Positions 1 to 6,170 of a stretch of 6,170 bases of DNA are shown one piece after another. This DNA comes from Spartobacteria bacterium (GTDB lineage Bacteria > Verrucomicrobiota > Verrucomicrobiia > Chthoniobacterales > Chthoniobacteraceae). The translations under genes and the position numbers were made by a program. Location: NCBI GenBank assembly GCA_025350985.1, contig JANXWU010000482.1:1-6170 (forward strand), written 5' to 3'. Every line of letters starts with the position of its first letter. Positions within the stretch are counted from its first letter, which is position 1. The notes under the pieces were generated by a model. The model saw only the letters and a list, made by a program, of their open reading frames with translations, was not told the DNA's origin and did not search any database.

Positions 1-101
1 CGCAATGGATGTGGACATTGAGCGAACGGCCGGGGGTGTCCGGTTGCAGCCTGGCTTTGCCTTCGTCGGTGAGAATGACGGGGTAACGCTGGGCGAGCGG
101 G
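1..101. other. Unassigned DNA downstream of the Tm-1-like gene
   Basis: No gene can be assigned with confidence. Three short open frames compete. On the plus strand, the frame starting at base 2 runs from the window edge to TGA 119-121 and would overlap the 3' end of the Tm-1-like gene by 20 bases; its codons favour G in first position. In the antisense register, a minus-strand frame stays open from TGA 109-107 to the edge (…RYPVILTDEGKARLQ…), with many third-position C bases but no ATG, GTG or TTG start. A third possibility is a minus-strand gene starting at ATG 18-16 (MSTSIA…), with no clear Shine-Dalgarno sequence. No convincing hairpin followed by a T run is present, so no terminator is called. 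Confidence 0.3.
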
Positions 102-1316
102 TTACTTCACGCGGGCACTGATTTGATCGAGCAGCGTCTTCGCGCCCGCTTCCGCGAATTCTGGATCGTTGATCGCGCAGTCCAGTTCGATCAACGGAAT
201 GTCGCGGCGAAGATTTGCTTTGATCGCGGTAAACAGCGCAACATCGGCTTCGGGCGAGTGGAAAGGCTGACCCGGTGCGCTGATCACGCTGATTGCTTTC
301 AGCGGCAACAGCACTGTCACGGGTCCGCGCGAGGCGTTCGCTTTTTGGGCGAGAATTTTTCCGAGCTGCGCGCATTCGTCGGCGCTGGTGCGCATGAGCG
401 TGACCTGCGGGTTGTGCTTGTAAAAAGTGCGGCCTGAAAACTTCGCAGGAATAGTTTCGGGCGCGAAAAAGTTCACCATGTCGAGGCAACCCGGCGCGAT
501 GATTTGCGGCACGCCGAGCTTTGCCGCCGCATCAAGTCGAGTCGGCCCCGCCCCAAGCACGCCGCCGACCAGTTCATCGGCCCACTCGGTCGTGGTGATG
601 TCGAGCACGCCGGAGACGAGTCCGCTCTCGATCAGCGATTCCATCGTGCGCCCGCCGGTGCCGGTGGCGTGGAAAACGAGCACTTCGTAACCCGCGTCTT
701 GGCAGATTTTTTTCGCCTCCTGCACGCAGGCGGTCGTGTTGCCAAACATCGACGCAACGATGACCGGCTTGTCGGAGGCTTGCGGAACCGCCGCTTCGAC
801 CATTCCGCAAATCGCGCCCGCGGCGCGCGAGAGGATCACGCGGGAGATGCGGTTCAGCCCGGCGATATCGACAATGCTCGGCATCATCACGATGTCTTTC
901 ACGCCGACGTATTGGGCCGTGTTTCCACTCGCCAGAGTCGAAACCATCAGCTTCGGAAAACCGAGGGGCAGTGCGCGCATTCCCGCCGTGGCGATGGCCG
1001 TGCCGCCGCCGCCACCGAGCGAAATCACGCCGTCGATTTGTCCTTCGCTTTGCAGTTTCGACAGAATAATCGGCGCGGCTATTGACATGGCGGTGACTGC
1101 TTCACCGCGATCATTTTTCACGAGCACAGCGGCGAGATCGATCCCCGCCAGCTTCGCGACTTCTTCCCGTGTGATGTCCGGTTTGAGCGTCGGCGCGAAA
1201 GCAGTCCCGACGTCGATGACCAGCGTCTCGTGTCCGCGCGCGCGGATTTGTTCAGCGACGAAGGCGTGCTCGTCGCCTTTCGTATCGAGCGTACCGAGGA
1301 TCGCGATGGTGGCCAT
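102..1316 (-). CDS. Tm-1-like ATP-binding domain-containing protein (UPF0261 family)
   Basis: Complete 404-residue protein, the usual length for bacterial UPF0261 proteins. These are homologues of the N-terminal domain of tomato Tm-1, which binds ATP and inhibits tobamovirus replication; the bacterial function is not established. Two Rossmann-like halves are visible. The first (about 1-180) opens with IAILGTLDTKG and has the glycine-rich SLGGGGGTAIA at 99-109. The second (about 183-404) carries VIVASMFGNTT, FHATGTGGRTME at 215-226, DITTTEWADELVGG at 239-252, PGCLDMVNF at 275-283, HNPQVTLMRT at 301-310 and PGQPFHSPEAD at 348-358. All these family blocks are present, so it looks functional. The start is well placed because the family's first strand begins right after the Met. 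No signal peptide or membrane segment is seen, so it should be cytoplasmic. It follows the ThuA/cytochrome gene by four bases and is probably co-transcribed with it. The usual UPF0261 partner, a TIM-barrel PEP hydrolase-like protein, is not within the window. Confidence 0.95.
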   Translation of the reverse strand: MATIAILGTLDTKGDEHAFVAEQIRARGHETLVIDVGTAFAPTLKPDITREEVAKLAGIDLAAVLVKNDRGEAVTAMSIAAPIILSKLQSEGQIDGVISLGGGGGTAIATAGMRALPLGFPKLMVSTLASGNTAQYVGVKDIVMMPSIVDIAGLNRISRVILSRAAGAICGMVEAAVPQASDKPVIVASMFGNTTACVQEAKKICQDAGYEVLVFHATGTGGRTMESLIESGLVSGVLDITTTEWADELVGGVLGAGPTRLDAAAKLGVPQIIAPGCLDMVNFFAPETIPAKFSGRTFYKHNPQVTLMRTSADECAQLGKILAQKANASRGPVTVLLPLKAISVISAPGQPFHSPEADVALFTAIKANLRRDIPLIELDCAINDPEFAEAGAKTLLDQISARVK

Positions 1317-1329
1317 GGTCTTATTTTCC
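1317..1329 (-). promoter_or_regulatory. Four-base gene junction with possible weak ribosome binding site
   Basis: Read on the minus strand, the junction is GCGGAAAATAAGACCATG: the TAA stop of the large gene, four bases, then the ATG of the Tm-1-like gene. The only Shine-Dalgarno-like stretch is GGAAAA, which lies inside the last codons and stop of the upstream gene, about 10 bases before the ATG. There is no room for a separate promoter next to the start, so translation of the second gene is probably coupled to the first. Whether GGAAAA acts as the binding site is inference. Confidence 0.5.
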
Positions 1330-4300
1330 GCTCGCCCAAGTCACCGCGTTTTCCAGCAGCTTTTTGTATTCGGGCAGATCGTGTGCGCGCGCGTCGTGGC
1401 CCGGTGCGATGCAGACGATTCGCGCTTTTGGATTTTTCACGATCCAGACACTCGGAAACGTCCTGCCGCTTTTCGGGCTCGTCGCCGTCGCCAGCACCTC
1501 GACCGGCGCGCCCTGCGGATCGACGATCATGTTGTAAAGCTCGTCGGTGACTTTGAAACTCGGCGAAACTCCGGCGGTGACCGGATGATTCGCGTTCGTG
1601 ATTTTCACTTCAAACTCGGCAATCGAGTCGTGCCCATGAGAACCGCCGCCGACGAGTTCCTTGTTGTATTCCGCCCATTTCGGGAACGCATACCAAGTGC
1701 CGGGATGCACGAGCACCAGCCCCTTGCCGGCGGCAACGAAATCAAACAACGCCTTGCGCATCTCCGGCGTGTCGAAGCCCGGCTGATTCGTGCTCGAAAC
1801 GAACACGTCCACCTTCGGCAACTCGGCCAGCGCGACCACAGGTTTGTCGGTGTAATTGATGGAAAGCTTCGCGTTCGCGCCAAGCGTCGCGACGTCTGCC
1901 TTGTTAAAAAACTTGTCGAAGTCGTGCGACGAGCCCCCGCCGACTACGAGCACTTTGACGCCAGCACTCCATTTCAAAGCCTCCGCAGGCGTGGATGATT
2001 TGGACGATGGCGCCGGTGCGGGATTGGAAACTTTTCTCACGTCGGCGGCTTCAGCAGGACTCAAGTTCACACTGCCCGCGCCCATTTCCGCCGTGATCGC
2101 GACGGTCGTTGTCGCCACGCCATTGTCGAAACTTTCCAACACAAGCCGATCGACGACTCCGCTGTGTTTCAGGATTTTGGTGAACGCGCGCACTTGATGA
2201 CCGTGCTGGACAAGACCTTCCGCGAGGGTCGAGCCCGGCACGTCCACTTCGCGGATGTAATCGGCAAACTCCTCGCCGTTCTGGAGCGTGAACTCCTCCT
2301 TCTTGCCGTCGGAATAAAGCGCGGTCACTTTCATGGCCGGTTTACCTTCATTATATGGATGCCCCCAGCCGGCGACTCCGCCGAGAAAATGCAGCCGACT
2401 CGCGGCAAATCCCAGCTTCACCTCCGCCCGCTGCGGCAGCGTATGCGCGAAAGCTCCCCGCCCACCGCCTTTGAGATCGAGGACATTTTTGCCTGTCGGG
2501 CTTTTCGCCGGATCGACGATGTTGAACGGCACGCCTTTCACCGGGACGATGCCGAATTTGTTGAATGCGAGCGAGTCGCCGGTCTGCTCCTCCGAGCCGT
2601 AAAGCCCACGCCGCGTGTCGGCGGTAAACGCGCTGGCGAGGTCGAGCACGCGGAAGTTGCCCGTGTCCGACATGAGATACGCGATGATGTCGCGGATGCC
2701 TTCGGGCGCGAGCGCCTCGAAGCCTTCGGGCATCAGCGAAAGTCCCGTGTCGCGACGGCTGACGATCTCGGATTTTTTAATCTCCGCATCGCCGCCGGCG
2801 TTGCGCATCAGGACGGTGTTCGCGTTTTCGCGCACGATGACGCCGTTAAAGGAGTCGCCGTTTTTCTGCTGTACGTCGATCGCCAGAAAACTCGGATCGA
2901 CTTCACGGTTCGGGTCGAGGATCGCCACGATCAGGCCCGCCTGGCCGTGCAATCCCATGCCGGTGAGATCGGGCGCAAATTCCTTTTTTCCCACGCCTTT
3001 GTAGGCGTGGCAGACGAGGCAGTTTTGCTCGAAGATCGTTTTACCGTTGGCCATGTTGCCGGGCTGCATCGCGACGGGCAGGAACTTCGCGATCAGGTCG
3101 TCTTTCGCCTTCAACTGCGGCCCGCGCAGTCCGTCGATGGCCGAGACGGCGGCAGTGGAAACTTTGCGGTCGGCGTGCGTGCGCAGCCGGCCGACGGCCA
3201 CGGGGCCGAGTTCGGCGAGGCCGATTTTTTTCGACTTGAGCGCCTCGACGAGCGCGAGCGACCAGTCGGCGTGTTTGATGATTTGATTGAGCAGCGCGTC
3301 GCGTACCGCGGCGTCCGTCGTGTTCGGGAGCGTGTTCACAAACTGCGCTCCGATGCTCGCGTCGCCGGTGTCACCGAGTGCGACGATGATCCGGGACTGC
3401 ACTTCCGGTGCGGCTTTCGAGCCGATGAGTTTTGAAACCGCTGGCAAAATTTCCGCGTTGAGAACTCGCGCGCCGATGACTCCGGCGGCGATTTGTCCGC
3501 GTTGCTCGGCGGGCGTCGTGTTGTCGTTCAGTTTCGCGAGCAGCGATTTGATAACTGGCTGCGCGGTGGCGGTGAGTTCGTGATTTTTGTCCCAAGCAAC
3601 GACAAGCGGCAGCGCCGCGGCGGCGACTCCCGCGTTTTGCGAACCGAGCAACTGCGCGAGCGAACGCGACAACGTGGGTGTCCATTCCGGCACGGCGCTG
3701 CCGGCGAGCGTGGAGAGCAGCGCCACCTTCAAAGCGTCTGCCGACGGGGGTTGCGCGGCGAGGGCGGTCACCGCTTTCGCGACCGACGCGGGATCTTTCG
3801 CGTTCGCGAGCGTTGCGCTGAGTTGCGTGACGAGCAGCTTGAGCGGTTCGGGGTTGGCGGCGGCAAGCGCGGCGTTGAGGAAGCCGGCGGGGTTTGTCGT
3901 CGCCACGCTGACGATCGAGGATTTGGTCCAGTCATCCTGCGCCGTCGTGAAGAGCGCAACGAGTTTGCGGATGACGTCATCGCCTAGTTGTGTGTGGCCC
4001 AGCGCCGTGATCGCCTTGAGTCGCACGCGCGCGTCGGAATCATCGAGGCATTTTGCAACCGCCTTCTCGGACGCAGGGTCGGCGGGAAGAAACGCCATTA
4101 CTTCTAGCGCATTTTTGCGGAGCGCCGCGTTCGGATCAGCGAGCGCCGCGTCGCGCGCAGTCGCGTCGAATTTGCCCAGCCGCGCGAGCGCCCAAAGAGC
4201 GACGACACGCGTTTCAGGAGATTTTTCCTTCTCCATGAAAACCGTGTGCAGCGGGGGAGCAGCGTCCGTTTTTCCGGACTCAACGAGGAGCCGGAATGCA

Positions 4301-6170
4301 TTGTTGCGGACTTGGCGGCTGGGGTGATCGAAGGCAGCAATCAGCTCAGCGCTCGACGAATCTTTGGTGACCTTCGGGATCGCCAAGGTCTTTGCCTCGT
4401 TGTGCTGCACGCGCCAGATGCGCCCAAAATAATGGTCGCGATCCGGCCGCACGGCCGCGCCAGCCGGCCCGTGCTGTGGGCCGCGTGTGTCGTTGTGGAT
4501 CACGGCTTGATTGTAAAAGTCCACGACGTACAGCGCGCCGTCGGGGCCGACACGCACTTCGATGGGACGCCACCAATAATCTTTGCCGGCGATGAATTCC
4601 GTCTGCTCGCGACCTTCCTCTTTGTGCGCGTCGAAGGTCACGCCGTTCGGCTTTGTGAATTCGTGATTGACGATGTTGATCGTCGGTTCAGTCGTGAAAT
4701 AGCTGTAGTCCCATTTTTTCGGCCATGCCCCGCCGTCGTAAATCGCGCAGCCAGCCGCGGCGGTGAACTGCCCGACCTGATCGATCTGCACGTAAGCCTG
4801 CTGGTCATACGTCATGAGCGGATACGTTTTCTGCCCGACCACGTTTGCCTTCCAGCTTGGTGTGTTGCCGATTTTTCCCCGAGCCAGCACGCTTTCCGGG
4901 ACGACGACGTGCATGAAAACCTGCCCGCATGTCGGCTGCGTGAAGAACACTTCGTTGTCCCAAGTAATGTCCAGTCCCCATGTGTTGCTGCCTTTGGAAC
5001 TGAATTGCTCGAACGCCGAGCCGTCCGGCTGAAAGCGCACGACGCCGGCGCCCATGTTGCCGAAGTCCTTGCTGCCGTCGGGCGATTTCGGATGCCCCGC
5101 GCTGTAGCCGAGCGTCGCGTAAACCCAGCCGTCGTAGCCCCAGCGCAGATTGTTGATGACCGCATGCGTATCTCCGGTGCCGAGTCCGGTGTAGAGCTTT
5201 GTCACCGTGTCGGCTGTGCCCGTGCCCTTCGTGTCGCGCAACCAGAGGATGTCTGGCGCTTGCGAGACGATCACGCCGTCTTTGTAAAAAACCATGCTCG
5301 TTGCGAGTTCGAGACCTTCGTAAAAGACGTGCTTCTTTTGGAAGACGCCGTGCGCGTCCGGGTCGCTGAGAATCGAGATTTTGTCGGTCGCGGGACGGTT
5401 CGCGATGTCGCCGCTTTTCACGAGGCTGCCGCTTTCTTTCCACGGGTCGGTCTTCGGCACGCGGCGACCGTTCGGATACTCGGGCGTCTCGGTCACCCAC
5501 ATCCGTCCCTGGCCGTCCCAATCGACGTTCATCGCCTTGTTGATGAGCGGCTCCGACGCGACCAGCGACATTTTGAAATCGGGATGCACCACGGTTTTTG
5601 CGACCGTTTTTTCCGGCAGGCTCGGCCCGCCTTCGGGGTAACGCAGAGCCGCCAGTTCATCCTTCGCGCAGAGTTCATCGGTGTTCGCCCGCCGGCCTGC
5701 CCACGCGATGCCGCGCAGCAAAATCGCGCGGAAATTTGGGCGCGAGAAATTGACGTGCATGTGACCAGGAATCGAGACGAACGCGCGGTAGTCCGCGCCC
5801 TCGGCGAGCTTGTTTTCGTACAGCCACATCTGCGGCTGGATGTCGTACACGCTGACCTTCCCGCCCGCCGTGAGCTTTTGCGCGCGCGCCTGCCCTTTCG
5901 CGTTCCGCGCGCCGGACGCATTGGGCGTGTAGGCTGCGGCGAGGACGCGGATTTTTTCCGACAAATCCATGTCGTAGTAAATCTCGTCGTCCAAGTCGAA
6001 ATTCGACGCGTCCCGCGTGACCGGATTGTCGCGGTCGGTAAAATAGAGCGACTCTTTTCCCTCCAGCCATTTGGTCGTGCCCCAGCGCCACGCGCCACCG
6101 ATCAGGTTTTTGTACCAGTCGCAACTCGCGTCAGTTTTCGTGACCGTCGCGGCGTGCAGCACGACGAGAC
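1321..6170 (-). CDS. PVC-type heme-binding CxxCH protein with two ThuA-like domains (5' partial)
   Basis: Large multidomain protein, cut by the window edge at its N-terminus. The frame stays open to the last base (…Leu-Val before GTG 6162), and that GTG lies inside a ThuA core strand (LVVLHAA), so it is not the true start. Counting from GTG 6162: residues 1-160 are the rest of a ThuA-like domain (WYKNLIGGAW, DEIYYDMD, FRAILLRGIAWA). Residues about 186-590 are a PVC 'membrane-bound dehydrogenase' propeller, related to sorbosone dehydrogenase-like folds (MNVDWDGQGRMWVTETPEYP, VGPDGALYVVDFYN, GRIWRV). Residues about 600-1020 are HEAT-like helical repeats. Residues about 1030-1168 are a cytochrome c domain with CLVCH at 1048-1052 and probable distal ligand Met1144. 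Residues about 1170-1360 are a beta-rich, galactose-binding-like domain. Residues 1376-1395 are a Pro/Ala/Ser linker. Residues 1400-1613 are a second ThuA domain (VLVVGGGSSHDF, GLVLVHPGTW, NHPVTAG). The heme implies export, but any signal peptide lies outside the window. A role in sugar oxidation is inference; the substrate is unknown. The family call is firm. Confidence 0.9.
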   Translation of the reverse strand, partial: LVVLHAATVTKTDASCDWYKNLIGGAWRWGTTKWLEGKESLYFTDRDNPVTRDASNFDLDDEIYYDMDLSEKIRVLAAAYTPNASGARNAKGQARAQKLTAGGKVSVYDIQPQMWLYENKLAEGADYRAFVSIPGHMHVNFSRPNFRAILLRGIAWAGRRANTDELCAKDELAALRYPEGGPSLPEKTVAKTVVHPDFKMSLVASEPLINKAMNVDWDGQGRMWVTETPEYPNGRRVPKTDPWKESGSLVKSGDIANRPATDKISILSDPDAHGVFQKKHVFYEGLELATSMVFYKDGVIVSQAPDILWLRDTKGTGTADTVTKLYTGLGTGDTHAVINNLRWGYDGWVYATLGYSAGHPKSPDGSKDFGNMGAGVVRFQPDGSAFEQFSSKGSNTWGLDITWDNEVFFTQPTCGQVFMHVVVPESVLARGKIGNTPSWKANVVGQKTYPLMTYDQQAYVQIDQVGQFTAAAGCAIYDGGAWPKKWDYSYFTTEPTINIVNHEFTKPNGVTFDAHKEEGREQTEFIAGKDYWWRPIEVRVGPDGALYVVDFYNQAVIHNDTRGPQHGPAGAAVRPDRDHYFGRIWRVQHNEAKTLAIPKVTKDSSSAELIAAFDHPSRQVRNNAFRLLVESGKTDAAPPLHTVFMEKEKSPETRVVALWALARLGKFDATARDAALADPNAALRKNALEVMAFLPADPASEKAVAKCLDDSDARVRLKAITALGHTQLGDDVIRKLVALFTTAQDDWTKSSIVSVATTNPAGFLNAALAAANPEPLKLLVTQLSATLANAKDPASVAKAVTALAAQPPSADALKVALLSTLAGSAVPEWTPTLSRSLAQLLGSQNAGVAAAALPLVVAWDKNHELTATAQPVIKSLLAKLNDNTTPAEQRGQIAAGVIGARVLNAEILPAVSKLIGSKAAPEVQSRIIVALGDTGDASIGAQFVNTLPNTTDAAVRDALLNQIIKHADWSLALVEALKSKKIGLAELGPVAVGRLRTHADRKVSTAAVSAIDGLRGPQLKAKDDLIAKFLPVAMQPGNMANGKTIFEQNCLVCHAYKGVGKKEFAPDLTGMGLHGQAGLIVAILDPNREVDPSFLAIDVQQKNGDSFNGVIVRENANTVLMRNAGGDAEIKKSEIVSRRDTGLSLMPEGFEALAPEGIRDIIAYLMSDTGNFRVLDLASAFTADTRRGLYGSEEQTGDSLAFNKFGIVPVKGVPFNIVDPAKSPTGKNVLDLKGGGRGAFAHTLPQRAEVKLGFAASRLHFLGGVAGWGHPYNEGKPAMKVTALYSDGKKEEFTLQNGEEFADYIREVDVPGSTLAEGLVQHGHQVRAFTKILKHSGVVDRLVLESFDNGVATTTVAITAEMGAGSVNLSPAEAADVRKVSNPAPAPSSKSSTPAEALKWSAGVKVLVVGGGSSHDFDKFFNKADVATLGANAKLSINYTDKPVVALAELPKVDVFVSSTNQPGFDTPEMRKALFDFVAAGKGLVLVHPGTWYAFPKWAEYNKELVGGGSHGHDSIAEFEVKITNANHPVTAGVSPSFKVTDELYNMIVDPQGAPVEVLATATSPKSGRTFPSVWIVKNPKARIVCIAPGHDARAHDLPEYKKLLENAVTWASGK
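1324..1965 (-). other. C-terminal ThuA-like domain of the large protein
   Basis: A complete ThuA-like domain (trehalose utilisation family, class I glutamine amidotransferase-like fold) of about 214 residues closes the large protein. Seen in order: a first beta strand with a Gly-rich turn (KVLVVGGGSSHDF), a strand and loop VDVFVSSTNQPGF, the family core GKGLVLVHPGTWYAFPKW, the loop ELVGGGSHGH, and NHPVTAGVSPSFKVTDELYN, which matches the conserved 'HPVT…DELY' block. It ends with PSVWIVKNPKARIVCIAPGHD and a last helix reaching the stop codon. It keeps the His and Gly positions typical of the family, so it looks intact. A low-complexity Pro/Ala/Ser linker (1978-2037) separates it from the rest of the protein. 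Confidence 0.88.
3007..3021 (-). other. Covalent heme c attachment motif CLVCH
   Basis: The codons TGC CTC GTC TGC CAC encode Cys-Leu-Val-Cys-His, a CxxCH motif that binds heme c through two thioethers, with His as the proximal ligand. The preceding helix (NGKTIFEQNCLVCH) and the following APDLTGMG match the PVC-specific cytochrome c domain found C-terminal to HEAT repeats in these proteins. The probable distal ligand is the Met of SLMPEGF, encoded at 2731-2733, about 92 residues downstream, followed by the final helix IRDIIAYLMS. Only one CxxCH motif is present, so this is a monoheme domain. Maturation requires periplasmic cytochrome c assembly, so the domain should be exported. Confidence 0.93.

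Noticed and set aside
28..45. GC-rich stretch with CCGG at both ends as a possible terminator hairpin
   Set aside because: Only a four-base stem is supported and no T run follows on either strand.
90..1338. 11-base inverted repeat (TGGGCGAGCGG at 90-100 and its complement at 1328-1338) flanking the Tm-1-like gene
   Set aside because: The right copy is ordinary coding sequence for Trp-Ala-Ser-Gly at the end of the large protein, the match does not extend, and no transposase or target duplication is present. Chance is likely.
736..1998. 420-codon plus-strand open frame spanning the junction of the two minus-strand genes
   Set aside because: It lies wholly antisense to two genes with clear family motifs, is rich in Arg, Ser and Ala with no recognisable domain, and long antisense frames are expected in GC-rich DNA.
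2164..3435. 423-codon plus-strand open frame
   Set aside because: It is antisense to the conserved cytochrome c and beta-rich domains of the large protein; its product is dominated by Arg, Val, Asp and His with no family motif.
3587..4327. 246-codon plus-strand open frame rich in Ser and Ala
   Set aside because: It is the antisense shadow of the HEAT-like region; the Ala-rich helices on the minus strand produce the low-complexity Ser/Ala composition.
4805..5521. 238-codon minus-strand open frame in another register
   Set aside because: It overlaps the propeller domain on the same strand out of frame, and its Arg-rich product has the usual look of an out-of-frame translation of GC-rich coding DNA.

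Overview
The window holds two minus-strand genes with 4 bases between them, plus about 100 bases of unresolved DNA at the left edge. The sequence is GC-rich, with C or G at most third codon positions. The large gene has the domain plan known from the Planctomycetes-Verrucomicrobia (PVC) superphylum: a propeller 'membrane-bound dehydrogenase' module, HEAT repeats and a PVC-type CxxCH cytochrome c. A verrucomicrobial source, perhaps of the Opitutae type, is the most likely reading, but this rests on domain plan and composition rather than on a marker gene.

Right to left, in the direction of transcription: positions 6170 to 1321 encode a giant protein of at least 1,613 residues whose 5' end lies outside the window. 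Its visible domains, in order, are an N-terminally cut ThuA-like domain, a PVC-type beta-propeller, a long HEAT-like helical region, a cytochrome c domain (CLVCH heme motif, probable distal Met ligand), a beta-rich domain that looks like a galactose-binding fold, a Pro/Ala/Ser linker, and a second, complete ThuA-like domain at the C-terminus. Positions 1316 to 102 encode a complete Tm-1-like ATP-binding (UPF0261) protein of 404 residues. Positions 1 to 101 contain several short open frames on both strands, none of which can be assigned.

The 4-base gap points to one transcript with translational coupling. The large protein is probably exported and may oxidise or otherwise process a carbohydrate, passing electrons to its own heme. 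ThuA-like domains are associated with trehalose and other sugar utilisation, mainly through ThuA/ThuB of rhizobia. The Tm-1-like protein has no export signal and should be cytoplasmic, so the two would act in different compartments, perhaps on the same carbon source. That functional link is inference. No mobile element, RNA gene, CRISPR array or clear terminator was seen.
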